A stretch of 64,000 bases of DNA from Amborella trichopoda (lineage: Eukaryota > Streptophyta > Magnoliopsida > Amborellales > Amborellaceae), in assembly GCF_000471905.2 (NCBI RefSeq), contig NW_006499563.1:1631296-1695295 (forward strand). Reading direction: 5' to 3'. A program made the position numbers and the translations under genes. The notes beneath the pieces were generated by a model. That model saw nothing but the letters and a program-made list of their open reading frames with translations, made no database searches and had not been told where the DNA came from. Positions 1 through 11,403 of this stretch are shown one piece after another (position 1 is the stretch's first letter; every line of letters starts with the position of its first letter).

Positions 1-52
1 GGCTATCTGCCAGCATGGTTTGGACGGAGACTCCCTCTAGGACTTTGATCCG

Positions 53-96
<44 letters not shown>

Positions 97-600
97 TAAA
101 GATGCAATGGGAGGCCCGACTGTACTCCTCCGTGATGGGTCCACTCAAGCAGGGTCGACTGGCTGGCATGAAAGGAGGGCTTTCTTGTCCACACTATCAA
201 TGTGCACTCGGGTACTCGGTGTGTCCTTTGGGATCGGGTTTCTGCGTGTCGACAGATAGCTCGAGGGTACGGGCTACTACGCGGGGGCAGGTAATGCGCA
301 AGAAGAGAGAGGGAGTCTAGGATGTGGCCTAATTCAGGAAAAGGAGGGAGATAGGGACCACGCACTCGAGGTTATTTTCTTTTACTCAATGTATTCTCTC
401 TCCTTTCGACGAGATTTAAAGTCAAAAGCAAACGACAAGTAAAAAAATGAGTGTGATGGCTCTCGCTTGTATATAGCGGGGATTGAGTTGGGTTGGACTC
501 TTTTTGTGAGGAAGCTTGATTTTCTTGGACATCCTTTGAAGGTGGGGCTTGCTCGTCAGTAAGAACTATTTGACTGTTCCAAATGTAATTTTCCAAGATG
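1..600 (-). repeat. Partial LTR-like end of a gypsy-type element (3' LTR side)
   Basis: Several stretches here align in order with 4034-4560: a 'catggttt(g)gac(g)g' start, a CT-rich tract followed by 'gatgcaatgg' (compare 'attgcaatgg' at 4110), a 'gagagagtctaggatg' block (compare 4383-4400), and 'ggctctc' near 460 (compare 'gcctctc' near 4530). I infer a diverged direct repeat, meaning the two LTRs of one old minus-strand element. Matching the start of the window to position 4034 implies that about 250 bp of this LTR lies outside. The right border near 600-660 is not sharp. Confidence 0.45.
60..92. repeat. (CT)n microsatellite
   Basis: An uninterrupted CT dinucleotide run lies inside the LTR-like repeat. 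It accounts for the Leu-Ser run in the overlapping small reading frame, which is not a gene. Confidence 0.9.
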
Positions 601-674
601 GAGCGGAACCCGCGGTAGCAGGATAAGTCATGTCCTCCTAGTTGATGGTAGTGGCACCAAGAGTTTTGGCTTTT

Positions 675-2130
675 TCACATGGTTGATTTCTGTTTTTTGG
701 GCACGCGGGGCGCTATCATTCCATGTTGGGCTATCATGTCGAAGAGGGCAGGGAACCAACTGGGAGATAATTTGGTTGCGAGAGCATCATCAGTCGACTC
801 TTCTTGGACTGTGACCATGTGTGAGGTCCCTGGGGTCTCGAAAGCATTCTTGAGGCTTTCTAGGTTGATTTCGATGTGATATTTTAATTGAATGCAGTCT
901 TGGTCTGGGTGGCCTAATATCCGATGGTAGGCACAATACCTAGCATGATTGAAGAGCTCTGCTTGATTCGGCTTTTTGATGGGGGGCAGGACCACCATAT
1001 CCTATTTGAGCAACATTTTGAGGAGAGTTAGAACCCACTCTTTGTTGAAGTTGAATTGTTGGTTCAGCCTGCGCATGAACTCTTTAGTTAGGTGGTAGTT
1101 TTGTGGTGGTGGCACGTTGTTATAACCCTGCTTTTGAGAGGGTTGCTGCTGTGATTCTACTTGGTTTTTGAGCGGTTTCCCTCGAGACGTATCCAGCGTC
1201 AGTAAAGGAGCAACGTTGGTTGCAGTTTTAACGTCGAGAGGCGTGTTCATGACAACAGCGCTGATCACATTTTTCTGTTAAGGTGGGGGTTCAAGCGATT
1301 GCCTCCAGTATTACATGCTTGGCTGTTGCCTAAACCTTGGGCTCGATCTCCTCCATGGTGTTTCAACAAGCTTTCAATTTTTGCTACTTTGGTGGGGTTA
1401 GAAGCCTCGACATGCAAGGCAATTTCTCGGTTCATATTCCTTACACACGTTTGCACCGCTTCAACCTCACTCATAGGATTGCTAAGGCACATTGTGAGGT
1501 CATGTCATCTCTGGATGTATTTCCCCACTGACTCACCTGGCTCTTGTGTCATGGTGAGGAGCTCTACAGTTTGGACTTCTAATTTTGCTTCTACGAAGTG
1601 TTTGTAGAAGAGTAGCTCCTTTTCCTCCTAGGAATGGACCGAATTTTTTGGGAGACACGCGTACCATTTAATGTGAGTCCATCCAAAGTTTCGACTAACT
1701 TCCGGAGGAGTAGCCTGGTGTCCGAGGCCGATTCTTGGCATGCAGACACGAAGTGGGCTACATGTTGTTGGGGTGAGCCAGTACCGTTGAAGACCGGCAA
1801 TCTCCCTTTTTGATAACCGACGGGGAAGGGGATTTGATCAATAAAAAGTGGGTAAGGCTTTTCTGACGCCTTTGATATCTACAAGCCCTAGATGCTTTTA
1901 TTGATCATCCTTTGAATTTCCTCTTGAGTGAATGCTGATGATGCAGCCTGGGAGGCCACGTTGTGCTGATCCTCAAAGGAGGTGTGTCGGTTGCATGGCG
2001 TTGAGGCCTGGCCCATGGGAGGTGGTTATGACCTCTCTCTTTCCTCACGTTGGAGTCCGCGGGGAGAAGTCGCTTCCTGGTGGGAAGGTGTCGTAGTTCA
2101 AACATCCTCCAGCCTCTTGATCCTATCAAG
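675..2130 (-). pseudogene. Degenerate Ty3/gypsy gag
   Basis: Read leftwards on the minus strand, broken frames give a recognisable gypsy Gag. Near 1800 is the segment 'PVFNGTGSPQQHVAHFVSA', typical of the plant gypsy gag domain ('F.G...P..H...F'). Near 1490-1300 is 'MCLSNPMSEVEAVQTCVRN' with the following 'NPTKVAKIESLLKH'. Near 950-850 is a C-terminal pseudo-zinc-knuckle, 'YCAYHRILGHPDQDC'. At least three frame changes or stops separate these blocks, so no functional protein is made. No protease, RT, RNase H or integrase follows before the left LTR-like repeat, so the element is gag-only or has lost pol. Confidence 0.75.
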
Positions 2131-2299
2131 GATATCGCTTAGCATGCTTTCGATGTGTCCCGTCGGATTTTCAAGCTCTCCCTCATCGTGGTTCACCACC
2201 ATTACCTCAACCTGTTCGTCGGGGCTAGACAATTCGGCAAGAAGGGTGACTCTGAGTCTCTTCATACCTCGGTCAGGGACACCAGGCAGCAGAGGCTGA

Positions 2300-3756
2300 G
2301 CCTACCCGATCTAAGCCTGTAATTAGCTTACAGCCCGTGTGAGTACTAGTTCAGGGCAGCCCTAGGGACAGGGCTTCGCTGAGTTCGATGTTTGAAGGCC
2401 TTGAGGCCATTGCTCGACTCGAATGGGCACATGACGGCCTTGGGACCATATCTCCTTAACTTGTTCATGTTCACCTGAGGCCCGCAGGTCAGGTGGGTTG
2501 AACCCGTCCTCATTTATCTCGACAATGTGGCATTCAACAATGTCATCCGCCGCAAGTTCTCTTGCGCTTTGTAGCGGGTAAAATCGGTTCTTTTCTAGGA
2601 AACCTTTTGTGGTTGAAGGTTCTACTATTCCTTTCTGTAGGGGCGTCTCTGTTTGCCCTGCCCCCTTGCATCATAAACGCCGATTGGCTATTGGAGAGGA
2701 AGATTCTAGAGTAGTCTTCAGCGGATCAGGCTTACTTGAGCGAAGGGTCAGCTAGACAGTTCCCTTTGCACGTGATATTCCCCGAGGCCTGCCCCGAGGG
2801 ATATCTTGTGCATACAGCGAGGGCGAAGTTAATAGCATCGTATTCACAGGGAACTTCTTTGAATACCAAGTAGCGGACAGCTTTTGATCAGCAATTCGGG
2901 CCTTCGGTGCGTCCTCCCTTCTGCTGGAGGCGTGCCTGACCACCCTGAACATGTGTGTACGATCTATAGAAGTGCACGGGATGACCCCGTTGATTTGGTA
3001 GGCCTTACGACCTTTAGCATGCATGTGCACGGGTTTGTGGGATCTTCAATTGGCCCGAAGATCGTGTGCTCGTTTAGCCCCCGCTTTTGGGATGCCCAGA
3101 GCTACAAGATCATTATGTGATGTGCAGGTGGCCAACGGACCACGTGTGATGAGCCTGGGTTTGAAGGGACCCACAACAAGTAAAGGGGCTGAGATAGGCC
3201 ATGGCTTGCCCTAACTTGTCATGGCGATGGTTAGATCATCGGCTGTGACGTAAGTCTGTGAGTAGGAGGACGTGTCCGTGTCGGTGACGCCCTTGTACAA
3301 CACAGGTGGTCCCACTTTTTGGTCACCCATAGAGGTGGCGGCCTTTTTAGGGCTCTCCAAGTGAAAGAGAGCAATGGCAAAAGATCTGCGTCTGATTTTA
3401 CGACCGGCAGGGTGCCAGTCGGCAATATGTGAAGGGGTGACTACAACACCGCCTAGATAGTCGACCTTAGTGGTTCTTCCCCAGATGTTGGAGGGAACAG
3501 AGGAGAAGCATGAGTGCCCGCGCTCCAAATTTCCCTAGGCTGAACTAGGATGGTGGGTTCCGTCAGCCCGCTCGAGTATAAAAAGGGCGGGATAGAATTA
3601 GTTAATCTGCCCACAGAAGAGGGAGTCACGGATATGGGGATGAAGAAATCCCCGATTTGGAGAAGAGAGGAAGAGTGGAAATCCATTGCAATTTTAGAAA
3701 GAGAGGAGAGGAGGGTTTTCGTCTGAAAACAGTCCAAGCCAATTATAGGGTGGCAT
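2300..3756 (-). other. Untranslated leader of the gypsy-like element
   Basis: Relatively GC-rich sequence between the proposed primer-binding site and gag. Several short open frames exist, but none resembles a known protein and none carries a domain I recognise. I read it as the leader of the element. Confidence 0.35.
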
Positions 3757-3775
3757 TTCCCCAGTGAAGACGCCA
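3757..3775 (-). promoter_or_regulatory. Candidate tRNA primer-binding site
   Basis: On the minus strand this reads TGGCGTCTTCACTGGGGAA. It starts with the TGGCG used by many plant gypsy elements as the complement of a tRNA 3' end, and it sits next to the right-hand LTR-like repeat. It fits a minus-strand element with its 5' LTR on the right. The tRNA identity was not checked. Confidence 0.45.
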
Positions 3776-3777
3776 GT

Positions 3778-4600
3778 TGGTCGGGGCCTGAATTTCTTCA
3801 CAGTCCTCTTGTGGGTGGCTAGGAGAAAATCCTCTATCAACAACCACGGAGGGCTCACACACGTGACGTGTTTGGGGTAGTGAGTACGTGTGCTCTCCTG
3901 AGCGTGGATAAGCTACCAACAAAGAGAGAGATTTTACGATGAAAGAAAGTTGAACTACTTACCTCGTCGTTGTGGGCTCGTGGGACACGTCCGGGCGATT
4001 CGCCCTCTTAGATCAATTATTAAAGCCCTCCGACTGTCTACCATCGTGGTTTTGACAGGGACTCTCTTCAGACTCTGCACGACTCTTTTCTGCCCTCTCG
4101 TACTTAGATTGCAATGGACGTTCAATTCCTCTCCTCAGTGATGACTCTCCTCAAGTGATGTTTATCGGCTGGGAGGCTAGCGATCCAAGAGTTAAGCTCG
4201 CCTTACTGTTAATTCAGGAGAATTTTCCTCGAATAGCCGAATAAGAGGGCAGACGTGCGTCTTGATTCGGTTAGACTATTCGAGGAAAGATTGGCGCGGT
4301 TGCGTGCGAGGCGAGACTCTCTGGCTTGTTCACATCAGCGTGATTTGGCGCGGGTGTGGGATTACGTGTCTAGAAAGAAGAAAGAGAGAGTTTAGGATGT
4401 TAGGTGCTTTAGGAGAAATGGGGTGCGGACCCACGCGCTCAGGGGTATTTTCTCTCTCCAAAATTTTCTCTCTCTCCTTCATGGGGTTTAGGGTTTAGGG
4501 GCAAAAAGACAAGCGAACGCAAGCGTAATGCCTCTCCTTTGATGAATGGTAATCCTCTTTTACAATTGACCTAAGCTTGTTTATGTAGAGTTCTCACCAA
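3778..4600 (-). repeat. 5' LTR-like repeat of the gypsy-type element
   Basis: Begins next to the candidate primer-binding site and contains the blocks shared with the start of the window: the 'taccatcgtggttttgacag' region at 4039-4058, the 'gagagagtttaggatg' block near 4385, and CT-rich 'ttttctctctcc' near 4448. The two copies differ heavily, so the element is old. The outer border is not resolved. Confidence 0.45.
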
Positions 4601-5590
4601 ACACGGGTGAATGCTCAAAAATCATTCTTAAATACAATTAAAATAAATTAACATAAAGTCTCGAAATTGGGTATAATGACTAAAATGCCCTTAAAATCTT
4701 TTGTGCAAATGAAAGAATCATCCCTTCCTGAGAAGCCCACCGCCATTGCTAGACTTTGAGAGCTCTTTCGGGTACTTGCAGCGTCGGTTCAAATGATCTA
4801 TTGTCCTATTCTTGAAGCTTGTTCGTTTGTGATTAATTTGACATCTTCTTATCGTGTTGCGGCAAACTCTTTCGTGAGGAAGAGAGTCCGACTAGATTTG
4901 TGAACTCTTCAATGGCCTGTGCTACTCGATCTGTGGTGTCCTACGCTTTCGTGTTGATTGCGAGTGTGGGGGGAAGTCTTCTCGGTCGTTTTAAACTAGG
5001 TTTGGTTTATTTTGGTCTTTACTTTGTGGTATTTCAGGTCCTATGAGATCATCGAAAGGGATTTCGACGACCGGGGGACTATGTTTTCTTCTACGACCTT
5101 GGGATGTGTGTCTTGTTTGACCTTCGATTGAGCGTTGTTGTTGTACTGGTTTTAAATTTCTTCGTGGAGGGGCTCTTTTGACTTCGGTTGCGACTGGCTC
5201 TGTTCTCTGCGCTGGTCGAGATATTCTTCTCTTGAAGACCCTAACCTCCATGGTTTCAGGTTGCCTTTCTTCTCCATAGGGGAGTTTTGACTGTGGGTCA
5301 CGTGATGGTGCGTGTTGCACAGCATAACAATGTAGCTATCGAGGCCTTGCAGGTGTCTGGAACTTAGTTGTCCTCTTGTTGTTGGTGCAGGTTTACCAGC
5401 TCGTCAAGGAGGAGCTCGAAATCTCCATGGCCGACAACTGGTCCAGTGGGACCGCACAGTGGTAGCGTGCCCCTGCCTCACTTTGTGATAGCTCAGGTTT
5501 AAGGCCTTCTGGGTCGGCCCGATCGAGCCTGGGTTTGGTCCTTAAGAGCTCGCGACGGTGGCAGCTTGGCCTTCGCAAAGTCAGCAGTAC
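4600..5590. other. Unassigned stretch between LTR-like repeat and pararetrovirus relic
   Basis: Minus-strand frames at 4991-5320 (Arg/Pro/Gln-rich, 109 residues) and 5393-5578 have no recognisable domain. The region may be more gypsy-derived sequence. I see no gene here. Confidence 0.3.
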
Positions 5591-5599
5591 AAGGCAACG

Positions 5600-6246
5600 A
5601 CGTAAGGTCCTTTTCTTGGCATACCATTGCTTTCCTTACTATGAACCAGTTTTTAAACCAGCTAGGAAAATCTTCTGAGGTTTGTAATAGCGTAAACTAT
5701 ATAAACCAAATATGAGCTATAGATGTATTTTGATATGAAAATAGCATATCCCAAGCTTTAATATAATCATAATAATTGTATGCTCTTAATTTAGAGTTGG
5801 TATTTTGCAAATACCTTACTTTTAAAGGATCAAACCCCCAATCTTTATAAGGCAGGATAGTTTTATGGTCAACTTTGAGTATGTTAATTCATTGTTGTTT
5901 CTATAATGGTGCTTTATATATACTGACTTTGTTTCAGCCAGTATTTTCTCATAATATTCTCTATTTTTCCCTCGCATATTAGGTGCATATGATCTTTTAG
6001 ATATATTTCAGCTATTATATTTGGCATTTGAGCCACGTGATCTTCCTCTATTATTATTAGAGGAATAACAAACGTCTCCACATAAGTAGTTCTTTCTGAT
6101 GTTAGGTTTGATGGACTTTGAGTCTCTTCTTTTATTATGGATATATTATCCTGTTGTGAAGTCCTAGTTAAGGATGATGACGAAGTGCCTCCTTTAGCCA
6201 TTATCTTATTTGGGCTATGGATTAGTACATTTTCTGGATTCTGCAC
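5600..6246 (-). pseudogene. C-terminal region of the pararetrovirus relic
   Basis: A 110-codon open stretch (6246-5914) begins just after the RNase H block and is followed, through stops, by 'LRAYNYYDYIKAW' and 'WFIVRKAM' near 5780-5620. That reads like the downstream region of caulimovirid elements. No enzymatic motif is visible. It is the last recognisable part of the element. Confidence 0.5.
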
Positions 6247-6249
6247 CCT

Positions 6250-6700
6250 TTTTTGCTTCCTTTTGTCCCTATAAAAATTCTCGAGTCAAGAAGTCAGGCA
6301 AAGAATTTAATTCTCCTTTTATATGTTATATGTCAAAAATAAAAAATATAGAGAACCGCTTGCCATCTTGCAAAAATTTTTGTTGACGCTAAGTTTTTTC
6401 ACATCCTTTTTTAAAATCTCCTTGACGAACTTACTATCAATCCTTACCAAAAAAAAAGTTATTAAGAAGGTCACTTTCGAATTTAATGATGCAATGTACA
6501 ATAGCAACGCCTTCTTTATTACCTATTGAATAATTTTGTTGTGCAAGATTCCATGCCATTGATGTGAATCTTATCAACTATTCTTTTGGGTTGTTAGGAA
6601 ATCCTTGATTAAGAATTCATCCTAACCCTATTTCTGAAGCATCTATTTCAACTATTTTAAATGCATTAAGATGAGAGATGGCCAAACATGGTTGCTCTTT
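6250..6700 (-). pseudogene. Pararetroviral RNase H domain, broken
   Basis: The minus strand encodes an 'IVEIDAS' start near 6660, then 'FFLVRIDSKFVKEILKKDV' near 6460-6405, and ends with 'HIKGELNSLPDFLTREFL' near 6340-6280. The last block is a strong marker of the caulimovirid RNase H C-terminus. Stops lie inside the domain, for example near 6620 and 6335. It follows the RT block directly, as in a caulimovirid polyprotein. Confidence 0.75.
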
Positions 6701-6849
6701 AGTTTTAAGTTTTATTTTTTTAATTGCTATTTGACCACTCTGGTGGGTTCTTATTTAGCCGTTGAAATAAAAGCTTGCAATCCAAGGCTAAATCTTTATA
6801 ATAATCTGATATATAATTTAAACTACCTAAGAACCTTTGAAGCTGTTTT

Positions 6850-7307
6850 TTATCCCTAATTTCATCAGGAAACTTTTTTGCAAGTTGTATTGCCCTTTCA
6901 ATTGGGGCAATTGTTCCTTTATGAATATTATGCCCAAGAAATCTTATTTGGGTTTGGAAGAGTTTTATATTTTTAGCAGATACTACTAAACTAGCTCTTT
7001 TAACTGTCCTTAGAAATATATTTAAATGCTTCCAATGTTGTTCTATGGATTCTGAGAAAATAAGAAAATCAACAATATGGATTATGAGAAAATAAAAACA
7101 TCAATAATATAGACAATAGCAAAATTGGTATAAAAATATATTATTCATAATATTTTGAAATTCAAATGGGGCATTCTTAAGCCTAAAAGGCATCACGTTC
7201 CATTCATAATGTCCGAAAGGAACTGTAAAGGTTGTCTTATACATGTCTTTTCCTATAATTTGGATTTTCCAATATCCAAATTTCATATCAAAGTTTGAAA
7301 AAATCAC
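6850..7307 (-). pseudogene. Pararetroviral reverse transcriptase, broken at the YxDD region
   Basis: The frame 7307-7101 carries 'FSNFDMKFGYWKIQI' and 'FTVPFGHYEWNVMPFRLKNA', which are RT motifs. The catalytic Y-x-D-D region falls near 7110 but is disrupted: one D is lost, a frame change follows, and a short duplicated segment repeats the motif. Further on are 'LVVSAKNIKLFQTQIRFLGH' near 6990-6930 and 'LQRFLGSLNYI' near 6850-6815. The enzyme cannot be active. Confidence 0.8.
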
Positions 7308-7660
7308 GGCATTATGAAGTCAATAAGAAGATCCCGTTTATTACGGATAGGGTATCTTTCCCACCTAAGGCCTTTATTGATAGGCTTATAATTTATTACT
7401 AATATAAGTACGCCTCTTTCTATTTCTATAGCCTTCTCAACATAGAAGGCTAGACAGCTTCAGCGAGAGTGGCTTGGCCTAATTGGGCCTTTATCCAAGA
7501 GCGCTTGAATTTCTTTTTTACAAATTTATAATAGTCTGTTATTCATTTGTAACGGCCTGAATTTGGTAGGAATAAGTCTTTCATTGAAATCAAGCTCATA
7601 GGGTAATTCTACTACATGTTGTTTTCTGTCCCAAAAAGCATTGGGTATTTCTGTACAAAC

Positions 7661-8435
7661 TTATTTTTCTATCTTGCTTTGGAACTCTTTTATATCCTTT
7701 TGAATTTTAGGATTATCTAATCTTTCACTGATTGCCTTATGCTTTATTTCTTGTTTAAGACGTAACAAGAAATTTTCCTTATTCTCTATTTCTTTTTTTA
7801 TTTGGTTGATTTCTTGAAACTTTTGTTTTTCTATGAATTCAAATTTAACCTTATAGCAGTTAATCTCTGACTGTATTATTGTTTCATCCAATCTTGTTAT
7901 CGGATAAAGCATATTGAGGAATGGGGTACCTAATATAACAAGCTGACTCAAATTTTTTACCATGATAAAAGGCTTAATGAAGCAAGTTCGATTATTACAT
8001 ATAGCAGCCTATGATATTTTATATTTAATTTTCATTATGCTACTATCATCAGTATTGTGGACTTAGGTTGTTTTGTCGAAGTCCTTCATTTATGAAATTT
8101 ATGCCAACCCCTGAATCAATACGAGCTATAGTCTAGAAGCTATATTCTTTGCTTATTATTATTGTGACTAGAGTATACCATTTTTGGGTTATTACTCTAT
8201 CAATTAGGTTTATGTATTCTAAGTCCTTCATGTTTTCTTTTGCTAGAGTGTTTGCTACATTTTCTTCTAAATTTAATTCAGAAGTTTGTCCCATATCTTG
8301 GTTAGAAATCTGAGGTTTGTTTTGAGGGCTCTCCTCAAGGAGTTTAATTCTATATTCTTCCATTATTTCCTCAAATAATTTTTCACTTTCTGGATATTCT
8401 GGTTCTTGATTGGAAAAATCATTTGCTAATTCCAA
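7661..8435 (-). pseudogene. Pararetroviral aspartic protease region, broken
   Basis: Two open stretches (8435-8133 and 7963-7661) flank the active-site block. Between them, the minus strand gives 'ARIDSGVGINFINEGL', with the D-S-G catalytic triplet at 8117-8109. This is a pepsin-like viral protease signature. A stop lies just upstream of it (near 8140) and another follows near 8048. The second stretch continues with 'LVILGTPFLNMLYPI', the usual end of this protease, then a Lys/Glu-rich linker towards RT. Confidence 0.7.
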
Positions 8436-8899
8436 AATATTAACTTTGTTTTTTAGAGCTATTAATTAATTACGAACTTCAAAGTTCATGTCTAAGTTCC
8501 TGAACGTTAGGGTCATTTTTTATGTTGTTTTTATTTTGGACCTTGTCCATAATATTTTTAAAATTATAAGGTTCTTGTTGGGATTGATTCATTGGCTTGG
8601 TTCTAGGACCTTTTTTAGACATTTTCATATATTATTGTAATGCCTCCTTTCTAGCTTAAATATCTTCAATCTTGTCTATAAGTTCTGTAATGAGGTTTTG
8701 TTCTTTAGCCAACACATTTAGCCCCAAAGCATTCATATTAAGAATAGCCTTATAATAATTGCATTTGCAATCATCATCATTGTTATCTTTCTCTTCAAAT
8801 AATTAAATTTTCATCTTCAATATTCCCAATAACAAGTTCTTCTTCCTCAAAATCTGATAAGATTTCATTATTAGCTATGATTTGAATAATCCGTTGCAT

Positions 8900-9460
8900 A
8901 ACTTCTTCGTCTACTTTTAAAGAATTTATTTTCTTTTTTATTCTACATTTATTTTTGTAATGCCCTAGTTTCCCACAATTATAACATATAGGGATTTTTC
9001 TTTTATTACCTTATTTAGAAAATTTGGACCTATTCATTTTAAAAGGTTTATTTTAAAAAAAAAAAAGTCTTTCCTTTATATATTTTTTCATAATATTTAT
9101 ACTTACTCTTCTTTTTAGAGGTATATCCCCAAGTTCTCAGATCCGAATTTTTTATAGAAATCTCCTAGTTCTCTCTTCCCTGTTATTTGTCTTTTTCAAG
9201 CTGTTTTTTGAGCCTAATATCAGTACGTATAGCTAATCCTTCGGCACAAATTTCAGAGGAGAGTTGTCCCAAAGTATATTTTTTCCATGGTATTATCCCA
9301 ACATTATTATTCTTTAGAATAACGACAATATTTGGGTCTGTATTCCCGTTATTCTTAGAGGTTGTAGCATAAATAGCCATATGCTTCATCAAAGTTATGA
9401 TCTGATGCTCAAACATTTTGTCAATATTACATTCTACTATGGATCTACCAGTATATTCTG
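8900..9460 (-). pseudogene. Pararetroviral coat protein with CCHC zinc knuckle, broken
   Basis: The frame 9416-9183 reads '...LMKHMAIYATTSKNNGNTD', which resembles the caulimovirid coat domain. Downstream at 8986-8945 is a complete CX2CX4HX4C knuckle (CYNCGKLGHYKNKC), followed by a basic and then an acidic tail. The coat core between them is interrupted by stops and by an A-rich run near 9055-9066. Confidence 0.65.
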
Positions 9461-9467
9461 CAGTCTA

Positions 9468-10380
9468 CTAAGGTTTAGGGTAATACATTTTTGTGGGGGT
9501 AGTAGGAACTGTTTTAGTTCCATAGGTAATTCTATTTATCTCCAGGTTGGAATTAAACCCCTTTTCGATCTTGGCTATTTCCTCTTCTGAATAATCTTCT
9601 GCTATATCTTGCAGGGTTAATGCCTGTCCTGAACATTGGGGGTCATCCTTTTTAATATCTAATTGAGCTAATTTGACAGTAAGTTGATCTAAAAATTCAC
9701 TGGTCACATGATTAAGCTTAAAAGTTTTATTTCGAAATTCCGGAGGAGGTCTAAACATTATTGGTTATTTTCCCTTATTCTTGGTCTGTGGTTTTTGTCC
9801 TAGATTTTCAGGACTTAGTTTTATACTTTCTCCCTTACTAATCGCAAGTCCTATCCTAGAAACATGTTTTCCTAAGCATTTTAAATACAGGTTTGTATAA
9901 TTATTTTGTTCAATTACATGATTTATGCTTTCTAATGTTACAGTTTGATTCATTCCTTTTGGTTCTAGTTTATAAGGAACAAATTTTACTCCTTTAATAT
10001 CCAGGGGCATCTCAGGAGGATGGACAGCATGAATTTCCTTGCCATCTTTAGTGGTAGAATTATTTTTTTATCATATTTTATTCTTTATCAAAATTGAGAA
10101 TTTGAATTCCTTTATCTTTTAAGAAATATTTTAACCATTCAAAAATTTTATATTAATTCTCTGTTCATGTATAAATTTTATAAATTTTTCATAGAACTTG
10201 TGTCTGATTTTTTTCTCTGAATTCATTATGGTACCATCTTCTTATTTTTTTGTTTTCTTCATAATAAAAGTCATATTTTATAGCCCTTCTATCCATTTCA
10301 AATGCTTCTTTTCTACTTAATATATTTAGGTCAAATACCATATCTGAAAACGTAGGACTAGTAGGATTTTTAAGTTATTC
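9468..10380 (-). pseudogene. Region between movement protein and coat core of the pararetrovirus relic
   Basis: Frames 10010-9765 and 9758-9468 carry 'PLDIKGVKFVPYKLEPKGM', 'ESINHVIEQNNYTNLYLK' and 'FRPPPEFRNKTFKLN'. The same series of blocks, in the same order, occurs on the plus strand at 54240-55170, so the two regions are homologous. Stops separate the frames. The function of this linker is unknown to me. Confidence 0.65.
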
Positions 10381-10399
10381 TTGGTACCTAGAGGATCCA

Positions 10400-10790
10400 G
10401 ATGTTTCTACCCTATAATAGGGTCTCTGGACTTGCTCTTGGGTAGTCTTAATTCCTTCCAAAATTATCCTTTCATGATCTTTTTCATGCTCACTTTGAAG
10501 AATAGATGAGCATGAAACCCTAAAAGGAATTTTTATCTGGTTATCCACTATATTTATTCTAGCTTTTCTTAATGGGGTGAACTAGATCTCAACTTTTCCA
10601 TTTTCATATTCAATTATTTGTTCAACCTCCTTATTTTCAATAGGTCTTGGTTGAACCTCATTTTGAAGGTTCCATCTATCAGGCAATCTGATCTCATTCC
10701 AGGAAATTGTCCTTGGGGTAATTAAATTGGATTTTCCTACATTAATTTGGAAAAATATTGTTTGCCTCTGCTCTTTTAACATCTAGACAT
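10400..10790 (-). pseudogene. Pararetroviral movement protein fragment
   Basis: The open stretch 10782-10582 contains 'TISWNEIRLPDRWNLQNEV'. This 'W.E..LPD.W' block is typical near the end of the caulimovirid 30K-type movement protein domain. The N-terminal part of the domain is not seen, so the relic is truncated at this end or decayed beyond recognition. Confidence 0.6.
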
Positions 10791-10799
10791 AGTGTAGTC

Positions 10800-11403
10800 A
10801 TAGCCTTATAGAATATTCTATAGAGTATGGCTAGATTTTAGGACCCCATATTCCTATCAAATCCCTGAGTTTTTAGGTTTAAGATTAAAACCTTGAGTAT
10901 ATTTTTGTCTATTAAAGAGACTAAAAATTTGAAAAACAGTTAAAATAAATAGGTCCTTCACTCAAGCTAGATTCTACAATTCCTAATAAGGAATCAGTGA
11001 ATTTTCTATGTTTACAATCTCTTCAACATAAAAGTACAGAATTGTTAAACCTTGTTCTGATTAAAGGTTTTATTGCCACTTAAATGAAGCTGATATGCAA
11101 ATAATTATATTTCTTTTCCTAATGTTCTTCGATCAAATATTTTGATAATAACTAGAATCTATTTTAATATTCATTAACTGAAATAGTTTTTTCAATAGTT
11201 TTGATAATATAATCACTCCTAAATTCGAATGATCGTTTTATATAAACATCCCAAGTAGGAACTTTAAGAATATTCCAATTTTTGAGTTGCTTTTCTATAT
11301 TATTTATTACTATTTTTCACTAGTATTTATCCTAACCCTACCACTGTTATTGCAAGATGCACTATTTCCAAGACTCAAGAACTTTTTTTTTTTTTTAAAT
11401 TCA
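10800..11403. other. AT-rich spacer with no recognisable feature
   Basis: Very AT-rich sequence with no long frame in either direction. It may be the non-coding part of the adjacent pararetrovirus relic. I see nothing else. Confidence 0.4.

Larger units (their letters stand above)
5600..10790 (-). mobile_element. Endogenous caulimovirid-like pararetrovirus, broken
   Basis: On the minus strand, five domains run in the order of a caulimovirid polyprotein: movement protein (about 10.79-10.4 kb), coat/Gag with a CCHC knuckle (about 10.4-8.9 kb), aspartic protease (about 8.4-7.7 kb), reverse transcriptase (about 7.3-6.85 kb) and RNase H (about 6.7-6.25 kb), followed by a C-terminal region. No LTRs flank it and I see no integrase, which separates it from gypsy elements. 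Many stops and frameshifts interrupt every domain, so it is an inactive fossil. The base composition is markedly more AT-rich than the gypsy block on its left, and the junction near 5590-5600 is abrupt. Confidence 0.8.
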
